Virus record (IMG/VR): IMGVR_UViG_3300028027_000191 | Location: 1-27,454 of that record | Reading direction: 5' to 3' (one strand) | Source: a virus | DNA length: 27,454 bases | Part shown: positions 15,569 through 24,560 of the stretch, one piece after another | How the letters are laid out: every line of letters begins with the position of its first letter | Numbering within the stretch: the stretch's first letter is position 1 | Notes under the pieces: model-generated | Told to the model about the DNA's origin: nothing | The model's database searches: none | The model's input: the letters and a program-made list of their open reading frames with translations, nothing else | Program-made: the position numbers and the translations under genes

Positions 15569-18500
15569 GAATTTTAATCACAGCTTTTTTATTGGCTTTT
15601 TCATTTGCGGCTTTTTCACAAGGATCATATCCAACCGACACAACCCAAATGTACAAGAGTAGAGACTACGGATGGATTCACAAAAGATTATTGGCAAGGG
15701 TTCAGCTATTGCCCACTGATACTGTTTTCAATAAAACGGGGTTGGCGGCTATTGGCACCTCTTTGTATTTAGGTAATGGCACAAGATGGTTTGCTATTAG
15801 CGGTGGTGGGGGTGGTGGCTCTACCGATACAACATCTTTGAGTAGTCGTATAAACTTGAAGTTAAACATCGCAGACACAGCAAGTAAATGGGTAGGTAAT
15901 ATTCAAGTATTAAATGATTCTACTATTAGAGTTTACGAAGGTGCATCATTTACAGATTTACAAATATTAGGAAAGGCGAACAACAGTGGCACAACAGAAA
16001 CAGCATCCAATGGTTTAGCAAAGACATTATCAAATATCAAACTTGGTGGGCCATTAACAGAAGCAACCTCTATTGATAATTCTTCTTTTCCCCTCAATAT
16101 CGGTCAGAACTACTTCTCAAACACCTACAACTTTCTTCCTTTTGCAGATGCTACTAACACAATGGCAGCATTTCAAAATAGTGGAACTTATGAAATATTT
16201 TCTCAAAAAACAAGTGATAGGGTAGCTGGCTTTGGGTATAGCAATTCAACCGTATCGGTTAATGGTGCTGCAAAGCAAGTGTTGATTGGAAGTTATATGC
16301 CATTCACATTCGGCCCACCTGCTCCTGCATTGGATGATTCACTTTCAAGTTTCTTACAGATTGTGCCTTCATTGGTGAACATTACAGCAAGGCAGACCAC
16401 CATCAATGGATTGTATGCTAATATTAATGCGTTTACTAATTTTTTACCGGAGGAAACAGACAGCGTATTGGCACTACCATCTTACAAAAGATTACAAGGG
16501 ATGCAGTGGTATGATGCAGCGAGAAGAACCCCAAAGTATTGGGGTGGTGTAAGAGCAGAAAATAGTAACCATGTTATATTCGTTGAAAACCTTCAAGGGT
16601 ATGCAACAGATAACGAAAAACTGCAAGCTGCTATAAACTTTGCGACTGAAGGAGATATAGTATTGCTCGAGGATGGCAAGACCTATAACATAGACAAAGG
16701 ACTTTCAATACCACGTTCAATGGTTATTCGTGGAGGCAACAAAACAGTTTTAAAAAGAGAGAACCAGATAACATACACATTAGTACAAGCTGCATCTCAA
16801 AATGATACAGTTATACGAGTAAATAGCATTGCTGGATTGTACGTTGGTATGCCTTTTAGTTTAGCAGCCGATACAACCTATAAAGGTACAACCTATCCGT
16901 ACTACATTGAAAGACTTGCTGCTGATAGCGTATATCTAAGTGATAGCATAGGCACTACTGTTAACGGGAATACTACATACCCAATAGGAACAAAAGGTTA
17001 CAAGAGCATCGTATTCATGGAGATCACCGAAGCCTCTCAACAAGGGAGCCTAAGTGTTACGGTAGAGAATATAATCTTTGATGGTAATAGAGATAATAAC
17101 AGGGGTACATACTTGTGGAATCATAACATGGGAATAGTAGCAAGTAGTAAGGGAATTACTTACATCAAGAACAGTACATTCAAAAACAGTCCATCAGAAT
17201 CACTATTGGGCGCAAACTTAAACGTAACCGGAACTAAGTTCTACAACCTCAATGGTAGTGGTATTCACCTTTCTTTTGCTGCATCCCAGAACATGGGTAG
17301 GGAGTTTAGAAGTACTATCACAGGCAATACGTTTGACTCAACTAACAAATACCCATCATTTACCATCGGGGGGCATAGTGAGGGAGTAATTACATCATCC
17401 AATAGTGGTGCATACGCATACATCGCTGGCAACGTGTTTAAGAATGTACTTAATGATGCCTTGTTCGGTGCGTTGTATGGCGCTACTCATGCAGACAACA
17501 TGGGTACTAATAACCTTACAATCACAGGCAATATTGTTGATAATGTTCCGAAATTGGTGTACCTGGTAGATACTGTATCCGGTGTGATTGATAACGTGTA
17601 TATAAAAGGGAATCAGATAAACAACTTAGGGACTTACGTAGACTACAACGAGTGGCTTCCACGACTTCAACCAAAAGTGATAATTGACCAATACAATAAA
17701 GACACAATTTGGCGTAGTGGCGCTAATGTATATGCAAGACGTAACAGCCTTACTTATCTAGAACACACTGATAGTATTGGCTTAACAAGCAACCAAACAA
17801 TCACTTTGACAGGTGCAGTAACAGGCACAGGAGCAACTTTAATCAATACCGTTTACGATACTACTGATGTTTCATTGAAGGCTCTTGTTAGGTCATTGAT
17901 TTCGGATAGCACAAAAGAAATGGTTGTAAGAACTCCATTACAGTTTTCTGATGGGGTAGGCAGTGCGCCCGATACTTTAAGAGCAGATACCACAACGAGT
18001 GCTGGAGTAGCGACTAAAACAAATCTAAACTTAAAACAAAACTTAGTCACCCTTACTACTACGGGTTCAAGTGGTGCAGCCACTTTCAATCAAAGTACGG
18101 GAGCATTAAACATTCCGAACTATGCTGGTGGTGGTGGTGGTACATGGGGAAGCATTACGGGTACTTTATCTTCTCAAACAGACTTACAAAACGCACTAAA
18201 CTTAAAAGCAAGTGTTGACAGTTTAAATGACCGTTATAGCAGAACACAACAAGTTTCAGATTCATCATACCGCATTATTAAACAAAACGGAAAATCTACT
18301 TTGTATGTGTATGAGCGCAATATAAATAATGTAACGGCAAATGCTGCCGGAAGCACTACTCAAATTCAATACAACCTTGCTGGGGTTACCTCTGCTGATG
18401 CTGGACTAACTTTTGACCCTGCTACTCAGAAATTATCTATGCTCGGTCAAAATGCAGAAATACTTTTAAAGTCAATTACTACTGAACCTGCACAGCCAGC

Positions 18501-19281
18501 GGATAGTCAGCTACACGTTTACGCAAAAACTATTGCAGGCAAACCAGAATTAAAAATTAAAGGAGGTGGTTTAGAATATCCTTTACAATCAGCATTGTGG
18601 ATGACAACCACAACTGAATGGGCAAATACAACGGCTACTGCTGGGGTATGGAAAAACACCGCTGGAACGGGTGCAGGAACCTTTGCTGCTGTAACTCCTA
18701 CTGATGTGAATATATATACAAGCATGAAAAGGAGTAGGTACGGTAATGTTGTCACAACTACTAACCAAGTGTTAGGGCAAAGAAACACAGAGAATATATT
18801 TTTTAGAGGTTCTGCTGTTTCGGGTGCAGGCGGTTTTAGAGCGGTTGCAAGGGGTGGAATGGAGATATGGACTAACGGTGGCAGATTCTTTTTTGGGATG
18901 GCTACCGCAAACACCGTAATAACTGCCGACCCTTCTGCTTTGAATAATACGGTTGGTTTCTCTGTTGATGTTGCCGATAATGGATTGATTCATTTCATTA
19001 CAAAGAATACAGGAACCGTGCAAAAGGTATCGACAGGTTACACCTTCGCAAACAATACAGGTTTCGATTTCTATATCTTCTGCGCCCCTGGTTCTTCGCA
19101 ATACAGTTGGAGAATAGTTAGCCTACAAGATGGAACAGAGGCAAACGGGGTTGCTACTTTGCAGCTACCTGTCAACACCACAAAACTATCTGTCAACTTC
19201 TTAGCTAGTAATGCAGCATTAACCGCTGCAAATGCTGTACAACTAGGATTGCAGAAAATATGGGTAGAAACAGATTTTTAA
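15565..19281 (+). CDS. Large tail fibre/tailspike with beta-helix and Sec signal peptide
   Basis: This 1238-residue protein starts with a clear signal peptide (MRILITAFLLAFSFAAFSQG, cut probably at S-Q, about 18/19), odd for a virion protein. Then come a short Ser/Thr/Gly-rich stalk with poly-Gly linkers (79-85), a domain to about 330, and a right-handed parallel beta-helix region from about 340 to 690 with pectate-lyase-like turns (VTVENIIFDGNRDN; KGITYIKNSTFKN; LTITGNIVDNV). A fibre repeat (TGTLSSQTDLQNALNLK, 866-882) leads to a globular C-terminal lectin-like domain (about 1000-1238). It likely binds or cleaves surface polysaccharide; catalytic residues are not identifiable. Confidence 0.75.
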   Translation: MRILITAFLLAFSFAAFSQGSYPTDTTQMYKSRDYGWIHKRLLARVQLLPTDTVFNKTGLAAIGTSLYLGNGTRWFAISGGGGGGSTDTTSLSSRINLKLNIADTASKWVGNIQVLNDSTIRVYEGASFTDLQILGKANNSGTTETASNGLAKTLSNIKLGGPLTEATSIDNSSFPLNIGQNYFSNTYNFLPFADATNTMAAFQNSGTYEIFSQKTSDRVAGFGYSNSTVSVNGAAKQVLIGSYMPFTFGPPAPALDDSLSSFLQIVPSLVNITARQTTINGLYANINAFTNFLPEETDSVLALPSYKRLQGMQWYDAARRTPKYWGGVRAENSNHVIFVENLQGYATDNEKLQAAINFATEGDIVLLEDGKTYNIDKGLSIPRSMVIRGGNKTVLKRENQITYTLVQAASQNDTVIRVNSIAGLYVGMPFSLAADTTYKGTTYPYYIERLAADSVYLSDSIGTTVNGNTTYPIGTKGYKSIVFMEITEASQQGSLSVTVENIIFDGNRDNNRGTYLWNHNMGIVASSKGITYIKNSTFKNSPSESLLGANLNVTGTKFYNLNGSGIHLSFAASQNMGREFRSTITGNTFDSTNKYPSFTIGGHSEGVITSSNSGAYAYIAGNVFKNVLNDALFGALYGATHADNMGTNNLTITGNIVDNVPKLVYLVDTVSGVIDNVYIKGNQINNLGTYVDYNEWLPRLQPKVIIDQYNKDTIWRSGANVYARRNSLTYLEHTDSIGLTSNQTITLTGAVTGTGATLINTVYDTTDVSLKALVRSLISDSTKEMVVRTPLQFSDGVGSAPDTLRADTTTSAGVATKTNLNLKQNLVTLTTTGSSGAATFNQSTGALNIPNYAGGGGGTWGSITGTLSSQTDLQNALNLKASVDSLNDRYSRTQQVSDSSYRIIKQNGKSTLYVYERNINNVTANAAGSTTQIQYNLAGVTSADAGLTFDPATQKLSMLGQNAEILLKSITTEPAQPADSQLHVYAKTIAGKPELKIKGGGLEYPLQSALWMTTTTEWANTTATAGVWKNTAGTGAGTFAAVTPTDVNIYTSMKRSRYGNVVTTTNQVLGQRNTENIFFRGSAVSGAGGFRAVARGGMEIWTNGGRFFFGMATANTVITADPSALNNTVGFSVDVADNGLIHFITKNTGTVQKVSTGYTFANNTGFDFYIFCAPGSSQYSWRIVSLQDGTEANGVATLQLPVNTTKLSVNFLASNAALTAANAVQLGLQKIWVETDF

Positions 19282-19299
19282 TACTAAAATAAAAAAAGA

Positions 19300-19971
19300 A
19301 TGAAAATAATACTGTCAGTTTTAATTACGCTTTGCTCACTTAGTGCATACTCACAAGAGGATACAATAAGGGTTAAGCAAAACAACCTAATAACGACAAA
19401 CGAAATTGAAGAACTTGTAATTGTGCATAGGGCATTGGGTTCTCAAATGGTTGCACAAAAACCAATCTTCAATGCACTAGAGGTAAATACTACTGCTATC
19501 ACAATGGTGGATAACAGAATTTTCTTATTGCCAATAGTTGTGAAAAGAGATACCGTAATTACAGGCGTTAAGTTCACAAACCAAACACAAGGGGTTTATA
19601 CTGCCGACAATAACAACAAGGTTGGTTTGTATTCCTATAGCGGAGGCACATTGACATTGGTAGCATCCTCAACTAATGACGGTAACCTTTGGAAAGGTGC
19701 TGCCAATACTTTGCAATCAAAAGCTTTTACTACTCCTTATCTAGCAACAGCAGGGGTTTATTTTGTTGCTATGTTGTATAATCAATCAGCGGTTACAACT
19801 GCTCCTGCTTTGTTCGGCACCAATTCATTTGGAACAGCAGTAGCTAGAACACTTGACCATACAAATAGTGCAAAGCTATTAGGATTTTCAGCAGGGAATG
19901 ATTTGCCAGCAACACAAGCAATGAGCGGTGTTACATCGGCATCAGATTGGGCATGGTACATGATTTATTAA
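19300..19971 (+). CDS. Exported beta-rich fibre-accessory protein
   Basis: This 223-residue protein has a Sec signal peptide (MKIILSVLITLCSLSAYSQE, cut near S-Q). The mature part has a Thr/Ala/Ser-rich beta-sandwich look (ITGVKFTNQTQGVYTADNNN; VGLYSYSGGTLTLVASSTN) and ends SDWAWYMIY. Such domains occur at the ends of Bacteroidota phage fibres. It lies between two other signal-peptide-bearing adsorption proteins, 18 nt and 25 nt from them, in one operon. It may be a fibre tip or receptor-binding subunit. No catalytic motif is visible. Confidence 0.6.
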   Translation: MKIILSVLITLCSLSAYSQEDTIRVKQNNLITTNEIEELVIVHRALGSQMVAQKPIFNALEVNTTAITMVDNRIFLLPIVVKRDTVITGVKFTNQTQGVYTADNNNKVGLYSYSGGTLTLVASSTNDGNLWKGAANTLQSKAFTTPYLATAGVYFVAMLYNQSAVTTAPALFGTNSFGTAVARTLDHTNSAKLLGFSAGNDLPATQAMSGVTSASDWAWYMIY

Positions 19972-19996
19972 AAATGTAAGTGAAAACAAAAATATA

Positions 19997-21862
19997 ATGA
20001 AAGTCTTTTTAATTGTACTCTTATTGTTAATCGTTACGGTCACTTATGCTCAAAGCAACTTCACAAATATTGGTACTGCTGAGTATGTAACATCGGGTTT
20101 GAAAAATGATAAAACTGTTTGGACTTATTCGCAGAACACCATTACTCCAACCTTGCAACAATATACAGGTGGGGTTGATAGCATTGTATTCATACGTGGT
20201 GGTCAATACCATACACAAGTTATCAATGAAAGGGGCAGAACTACTAAGCTGGGCAATCAACATACGAGTGTAACAGAAACATATCTTGATGCGTTAGGTA
20301 ATGAGTTTAAAGATAATTTTTACGTTGACCCCATGTATCAATGTAATGTATCTATAAGAAATCCTGATAGTACTTTGTGGTATTGGGGAATATCCGATCC
20401 GATGAACTATAGTGCAACAGAGCCAATAGTTTCTCCGATTGCTTTAACCATGCCTTCTGGTAAGAAGTTTAAAAAAGTAAGCACAGGAACTAACACAGGA
20501 TTCAACGATGGCATCACTTTTATCCTTGCCTTAGCGAGTGATGGAACGCTTTGGAAATACGACAAGAAAGTTGGTACAGCGGGTTTAACCACTCCCACAA
20601 ACGTAACCCCAGCAGGGGAGACGGTTCTAGACTTTGCAAACGCTTCTTTTTATGGATACTTAGCGGTTACTGCTAGTAACAAAATAATGGCAAGGGGTGT
20701 TGTAGATTTTTATGGTGGTCTTTATGTAGGACAAGCTTCAGCAAGTTTAAGCTGGGTTGATGTTACTTCTAGGTGGGGCGTTACGTTTCCCGTCAAGGAG
20801 GTTAATAGCGGAACATGGACTGTTCATATTATAGATGCTAACGATAACCTTTTTGCTTGCGGTTCTAATCACGGGGGCAACATTGGCAATGGGTTTTTAC
20901 CTCCCTTATTAAAGAACGGTGCTGCTCCATTACAAGGGCCATGGGCAATTAATATATCGAACAATAACCTCAACATGGTTGCTCCGGTTCAAATCCCAGG
21001 AAAGTATAAAAATATCCGTTCAAGTACTTCAATAACCTTTTACCATTACGTTCAAGATTTAGCTGGGAATTGGTATAGCTGGGGAAGGAACAAGTCATTC
21101 TGTTTATCAAACGGCACAAGTCTTGGCCCGTATGTTGGGTGGGGAGGCACAGGAGATTATGCAAATTATCCCAATGCTTTAGACGTACCGATGCCAAAAA
21201 GAGTAAATGCTTTTGTTACTCCTTACACCTTGGTGAACTTTGCAATAGGAGATGATCAACCCCCTGTTGTTGCAGCAGGAGTAAACCAATACATAAACAC
21301 CACTTCAAGTACTTTGTATGGTATTGTTCATCAACAGGAGTTTACCATTACATCTTCAACCTGGAGCAAAGTGAGCGGCCCTTCCGGTGGAACTATCACA
21401 TCACCAAGCGCACTTACATCTGGAATTACAAGTCTTGTAAATGGTACATACGTTTATAGGCTCTCTGCCACCAATAGTGCAGGACTGACAAGCACAAATG
21501 ATGTTGAAGTTATTGTCAGTGCTACGAATGCTCCACCTATCGTTACTGCTGGAACAGACCAATCAATTACTTTGCCAACCACTACCACAACAATATTGGC
21601 GGTATCTGCAAGTGATCCCGATGGCTCAATCGTTAGTTATGGGTGGACTAAGGTAAGCGGCCCTGCTGGGGGAGCAATTACATCACCATCAGCAATATCA
21701 ACAGGGATCACAGGACTACAAGAGGGAACCTATATGTTCAGAGTTACAGTAACAGATGATGATGCTGCAACGGGTCAAGATGATGTCACAATCGTAGTCA
21801 ATCCGGCACCAATAGCACCGGCAAACACAATCAGAACTATTAAGAGATTCAGACAACTATAA
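19997..21862 (+). CDS. Exported RCC1-like propeller plus two Ig/PKD domains
   Basis: This 621-residue protein has a signal peptide (MKVFLIVLLLLIVTVTYAQS), then RCC1/BLIP-II-like propeller repeats with the xGxLWxxG or NxxSWG signature: DSTLWYWG (about 124-131), DGTLWKYDK (182-190), DNLFACGSNHGGNIGNG (283-299), GNWYSWGRN (357-365). Two tandem immunoglobulin/PKD-like domains follow at about 421-509 and 512-603, sharing WSKVSGPSGGTITSPSA versus WTKVSGPAGGAITSPSA, also alike in DNA. A short basic tail (TIRTIKRFRQL) ends it. It is probably an adsorption or cell-surface-binding protein; the domain duplication suggests modular exchange. It could be a host-derived surface protein instead. Confidence 0.68.
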   Translation: MKVFLIVLLLLIVTVTYAQSNFTNIGTAEYVTSGLKNDKTVWTYSQNTITPTLQQYTGGVDSIVFIRGGQYHTQVINERGRTTKLGNQHTSVTETYLDALGNEFKDNFYVDPMYQCNVSIRNPDSTLWYWGISDPMNYSATEPIVSPIALTMPSGKKFKKVSTGTNTGFNDGITFILALASDGTLWKYDKKVGTAGLTTPTNVTPAGETVLDFANASFYGYLAVTASNKIMARGVVDFYGGLYVGQASASLSWVDVTSRWGVTFPVKEVNSGTWTVHIIDANDNLFACGSNHGGNIGNGFLPPLLKNGAAPLQGPWAINISNNNLNMVAPVQIPGKYKNIRSSTSITFYHYVQDLAGNWYSWGRNKSFCLSNGTSLGPYVGWGGTGDYANYPNALDVPMPKRVNAFVTPYTLVNFAIGDDQPPVVAAGVNQYINTTSSTLYGIVHQQEFTITSSTWSKVSGPSGGTITSPSALTSGITSLVNGTYVYRLSATNSAGLTSTNDVEVIVSATNAPPIVTAGTDQSITLPTTTTTILAVSASDPDGSIVSYGWTKVSGPAGGAITSPSAISTGITGLQEGTYMFRVTVTDDDAATGQDDVTIVVNPAPIAPANTIRTIKRFRQL

Positions 21863-21898
21863 AAAACCCTATTAATAATATAAAATAATTATGTAGTC

Positions 21899-22084
21899 AT
21901 GTTACAATCATTTTTAAGCGGAGACAAAGGCCCGGTAATGACATTTTGCAGCTTCATATTTGGGAGCATATTCGTAAACATTCAAGTTAGTTTGTCGATA
22001 GTATCATTTGCGATTGCCATCATTGTGGGTGTGCTTACAATAGTTGAAAAGGTTACAGCATTAAAAAAAGATAAAAACAAATAA
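21899..22084 (+). CDS. Small membrane protein of lysis cassette
   Basis: This 61-residue protein has two hydrophobic helices (VMTFCSFIFGSIFVNIQV and LSIVSFAIAIIVGVLTIV) and a positively charged end (EKVTALKKDKNK), the profile of a small holin or holin partner. It is followed by another membrane protein after 1 nt. Either may be the holin, the other the antiholin. No family is recognised. Confidence 0.6.
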   Translation: MLQSFLSGDKGPVMTFCSFIFGSIFVNIQVSLSIVSFAIAIIVGVLTIVEKVTALKKDKNK

Positions 22085-22085
22085 T

Positions 22086-22397
22086 ATGGAACAAACACTG
22101 CCTTACTTATGGGATGCGTTCAACGCAAACATTGATTGGGTGATTGTGATTCTGGTAATTGCCAGCGGTTACTTTCAATCTGCGTACCTCAAAGATTTAA
22201 ACTTTAACGATGCGCTGAAAACGCTATTGGTATCGTTTGTTGCTAGCGGTATCTACTTACTCCTTGCTGGGGATTTGGTAAACAAAGCCTCATTGGCAAA
22301 GTACTTTTTCAGCTTCTTTTTGGCTACCTCATTGTATGAGATATTGCTGAAGGGATGGACTAAGAAATTAATCGGAGACCAAAAAAAGAAGTTGTAA
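22086..22397 (+). CDS. Holin candidate (three membrane spans)
   Basis: This 103-residue protein has three membrane helices (about 18-37 DWVIVILVIASGYFQSAYL, 43-62 ALKTLLVSFVASGIYLLLAG, 71-88 AKYFFSFFLATSLYEILL) and a lysine-rich cytoplasmic tail (KKLIGDQKKKL). Three-span topology, short length and place before the spanin candidate and endolysin suggest a holin that opens the inner membrane at the end of the cycle. No named family is seen; the assignment comes from topology and context. Confidence 0.55.
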   Translation: MEQTLPYLWDAFNANIDWVIVILVIASGYFQSAYLKDLNFNDALKTLLVSFVASGIYLLLAGDLVNKASLAKYFFSFFLATSLYEILLKGWTKKLIGDQKKKL

Positions 22398-22399
22398 TG

Positions 22400-22424
22400 A
22401 ACTGTCCGGAAATTCCGGACAGTT
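22400..22424. repeat. Perfect inverted repeat after holin gene
   Basis: A 12-nt arm (AACTGTCCGGAA) and its exact complement flank a single A, giving a very stable hairpin just after the holin stop. Neither strand has a T-run after it, so it is not a standard terminator. It may stabilise the upstream mRNA, block ribosomes or act as a protein site. Confidence 0.7.
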
Positions 22425-22437
22425 AAAATAATTAACT

Positions 22438-22989
22438 ATGAACAAAACATTAAACAACACTTTGGCAATAGCATGCAATGCCATCATTGCGGCGGTATTG
22501 ATACTATCATTGTTTAGCTGCAAAACATCGGAGCAGCTCTACGTTAAAGCAAAAGTAAAAGACCTCACAAAGGTTGCAGAATTGGCACGGATTGACTTTC
22601 CCTGCACAACAACAAAGATAGACAGCGTAACCACCATTGATACGTTGTACGGATTTATTGAGGTGGATTGCCCACCGAATGAAACCCGTGTTGATTCGTT
22701 TGAAAAGGTTGTGGTTAATACTGTGAAAGTAAAAGTACCCCGTCAGTTGACTACAATTCGTATCCAACAGAAGGTGGAGGACAGCGCAAAAATCAAAGTT
22801 ATGTATGCAGAAATACAGAAGGCCGCAGCCATGATAGTAGCTGAAAGAAAGCTAACAGCAGAGCAGAAAGCAGAAGCAGAACAACAGCGTAAGTCAAAGA
22901 ATTGGTGGCGCAAATGGTGCCTTATTACTTGGGGAGTAATTGCCGCAGGTATTGCATTCAGACTGCTACGTTCTAAGATTGGATTGTAA
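22438..22989 (+). CDS. Unimolecular spanin candidate
   Basis: This 183-residue protein has an N-terminal signal ending in a lipobox (ILSLFSC, Cys28), so the mature N-terminus should be lipid-anchored. A periplasmic stretch leads into a charged helical coil at about 110-155 (IRIQQKVEDSAKIKVMYAEI; AERKLTAEQKAEAEQQRKS), then a C-terminal membrane helix (about 159-176, KWCLITWGVIAAGIAFRLL). An outer-membrane lipoprotein end plus an inner-membrane end in one chain is the u-spanin design, which fuses outer to inner membrane in the last lysis step. Place between holin and endolysin supports this. It could otherwise be an Rz-like protein. Confidence 0.65.
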   Translation: MNKTLNNTLAIACNAIIAAVLILSLFSCKTSEQLYVKAKVKDLTKVAELARIDFPCTTTKIDSVTTIDTLYGFIEVDCPPNETRVDSFEKVVVNTVKVKVPRQLTTIRIQQKVEDSAKIKVMYAEIQKAAAMIVAERKLTAEQKAEAEQQRKSKNWWRKWCLITWGVIAAGIAFRLLRSKIGL

Positions 22990-22995
22990 TGGTAT

Positions 22996-23048
22996 AAATA
23001 TTCAAATATTTTTTACATAAAAATTGCAAGCGCACAAATATTCAAATA
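22996..23048. repeat. Two direct repeats upstream of endolysin gene
   Basis: AAATATTCAAATA occurs exactly at 22996-23008 and 23036-23048, 40 bp apart (about four helical turns), in an AT-rich 83-bp gap before the M15 peptidase. They could be paired operator sites or chance in AT-rich DNA. No promoter motif of the Bacteroidota type is seen near them. Confidence 0.5.
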
Positions 23049-23072
23049 ATTGTGACACAATAAATAACTATC

Positions 23073-23489
23073 ATGGTTACATCAGCACAAGCATTAAAGA
23101 AATACGGTCTACCCGAAAAGGAAGCACATATGACATTGTGGGAAGTTCCTGCTCATTTATGGGTTGCACCACTACCTAAAAAGATATACTGCAACAAAGA
23201 CATGGTTAAGCCTTTGCTGTCTGCGATCTGCGAACTACACGCCACCAAGCACATCAAAGAATTAAAGACCTGGGATGGCTGCTTTAACATTCGCAAAAAG
23301 CGTGGCCTTTCATCATCATCACTACACAGTTGGGGCATTGCAATAGATGTCAACGCATCTACTAACGGACTGAATAAAGAGCCTACACTATCAGAGGGTT
23401 TTGTAAAGTGTTTCACTAACAACGGTTTTGAATGGGGTGGAACGTGGAAAAGAAAAGACGGTATGCACATGCAGCTTGCATCCATCTAA
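23073..23489 (+). CDS. Endolysin, M15 peptidase (VanY/M15_4 type)
   Basis: This 138-residue protein should cleave peptidoglycan peptides at lysis. It shows the M15 zinc ligand pattern: SSLHSWGIAIDVNAS (H85, D92) and GMHMQL (H132), with FEWGGTW (E120-W125) and D129 before the last His as catalytic region. The length is normal for single-domain M15 endolysins, and there is no signal peptide, so it depends on a holin for release. It follows the holin and spanin candidates. Cleavage of L-Ala-D-Glu or D-Ala cross-bridges is the family range; the bond cannot be fixed here. Confidence 0.88.
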   Translation: MVTSAQALKKYGLPEKEAHMTLWEVPAHLWVAPLPKKIYCNKDMVKPLLSAICELHATKHIKELKTWDGCFNIRKKRGLSSSSLHSWGIAIDVNASTNGLNKEPTLSEGFVKCFTNNGFEWGGTWKRKDGMHMQLASI

Positions 23490-23520
23490 CGATGCACATT
23501 CACTCATCTAAAAACTAAAC

Positions 23521-24552
23521 ATGAACACTATAAGACCAAGATTAACAGTAGAAGAAAATGAGTGGTTGCTAAAGTTCAGAGAGAAAAATAAAGGACTATC
23601 AGATGAATGTGATGCAGTAGGGATTGATGTGGCAAGTGTAAAACACTATTGGTACAAAGGCAAGCATTACTCCATTAATGCAAACGCAGGTAAAGAGAAT
23701 GGCTACGATATTATAAGAAACAGCCTCATTGATGAAATAAAGCAGCATGCTCCCAAATACCCCAAAATAAAATACACTGATACAAAGGATGGTCATTTAC
23801 TTTTAATATCCCCAGCAGATATTCACGTTGGCAAACTATGCAGTGCCTTTGAGACGGGCGAAGATTACAACAGTCAGATAGCAGTTACCAGGGTAATGGA
23901 TGGAGTTAATGGAATCCTTAACAAAGTAAAAGGGTTTGAGATTGATAAAATCGTTCTGGTTATCGGTAACGATATTCTGCACGTAGATACACCAAAAAAC
24001 ACCACAACAGGCAATACTCATCAAGATACAGATGTGATGTGGTACACGGCATTTTTAATGGCTAAGAAGCTGTATGTACAGATTATTGAACTATTGATGC
24101 AAGTTGCACCCGTTCACGTAATGTACAACCCTAGCAATCACGATTACGCACATGGCTTTTTATTAGCCGATACCATTTCCTCATGGTTCAGTAAGTCGGA
24201 GAATATTTCTTTTGATGTTAGCATAAACCATAGAAAGTACTATTCCTACGGCAAAAACCTAATTGGTAGCACCCATGGGGATGGTGCAAAAAATACAGAT
24301 TTGCCTTTATTGATGGCACATGAGGCCGCAGAGAATTGGTCGAACAGTGTACACCGTTACATCTACACTCACCATATCCACCACAAGCAAAGCAAAGACT
24401 ACATGAGTGTATGTGTAGAGGCATTACGCAGTCCTAGTGGAACGGATAGTTGGCATCACAGGAACGGTTACCAACATAGTCCAAAGGCTGTAGAAGGGTT
24501 TGTTCACCATAAAGAGTATGGCCAGGTCGCAAGAATTAACCATTTATTTTAA
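23521..24552 (+). CDS. Calcineurin-like metallophosphoesterase
   Basis: This 343-residue protein has the full metallophosphoesterase motif order: SPADIHVGK (D100, H102), VIGNDILH (N150, D151), NPSNHD (N206, H207, D208), GSTHGD (H252) and THHIHH (284-288). An N-terminal segment (residues 1-60, LSDECDAVGIDVASVKHYWY with KGKHYSI) looks HTH-like and recurs in phage members of this group. The substrate is unknown; nucleic acid or nucleotide phosphoester is most likely for phage versions. It starts 31 nt after the endolysin and is 8 nt from the acetyltransferase gene, at the end of the late operon. Confidence 0.82.
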   Translation: MNTIRPRLTVEENEWLLKFREKNKGLSDECDAVGIDVASVKHYWYKGKHYSINANAGKENGYDIIRNSLIDEIKQHAPKYPKIKYTDTKDGHLLLISPADIHVGKLCSAFETGEDYNSQIAVTRVMDGVNGILNKVKGFEIDKIVLVIGNDILHVDTPKNTTTGNTHQDTDVMWYTAFLMAKKLYVQIIELLMQVAPVHVMYNPSNHDYAHGFLLADTISSWFSKSENISFDVSINHRKYYSYGKNLIGSTHGDGAKNTDLPLLMAHEAAENWSNSVHRYIYTHHIHHKQSKDYMSVCVEALRSPSGTDSWHHRNGYQHSPKAVEGFVHHKEYGQVARINHLF

Positions 24553-24560
24553 ATTATAGC

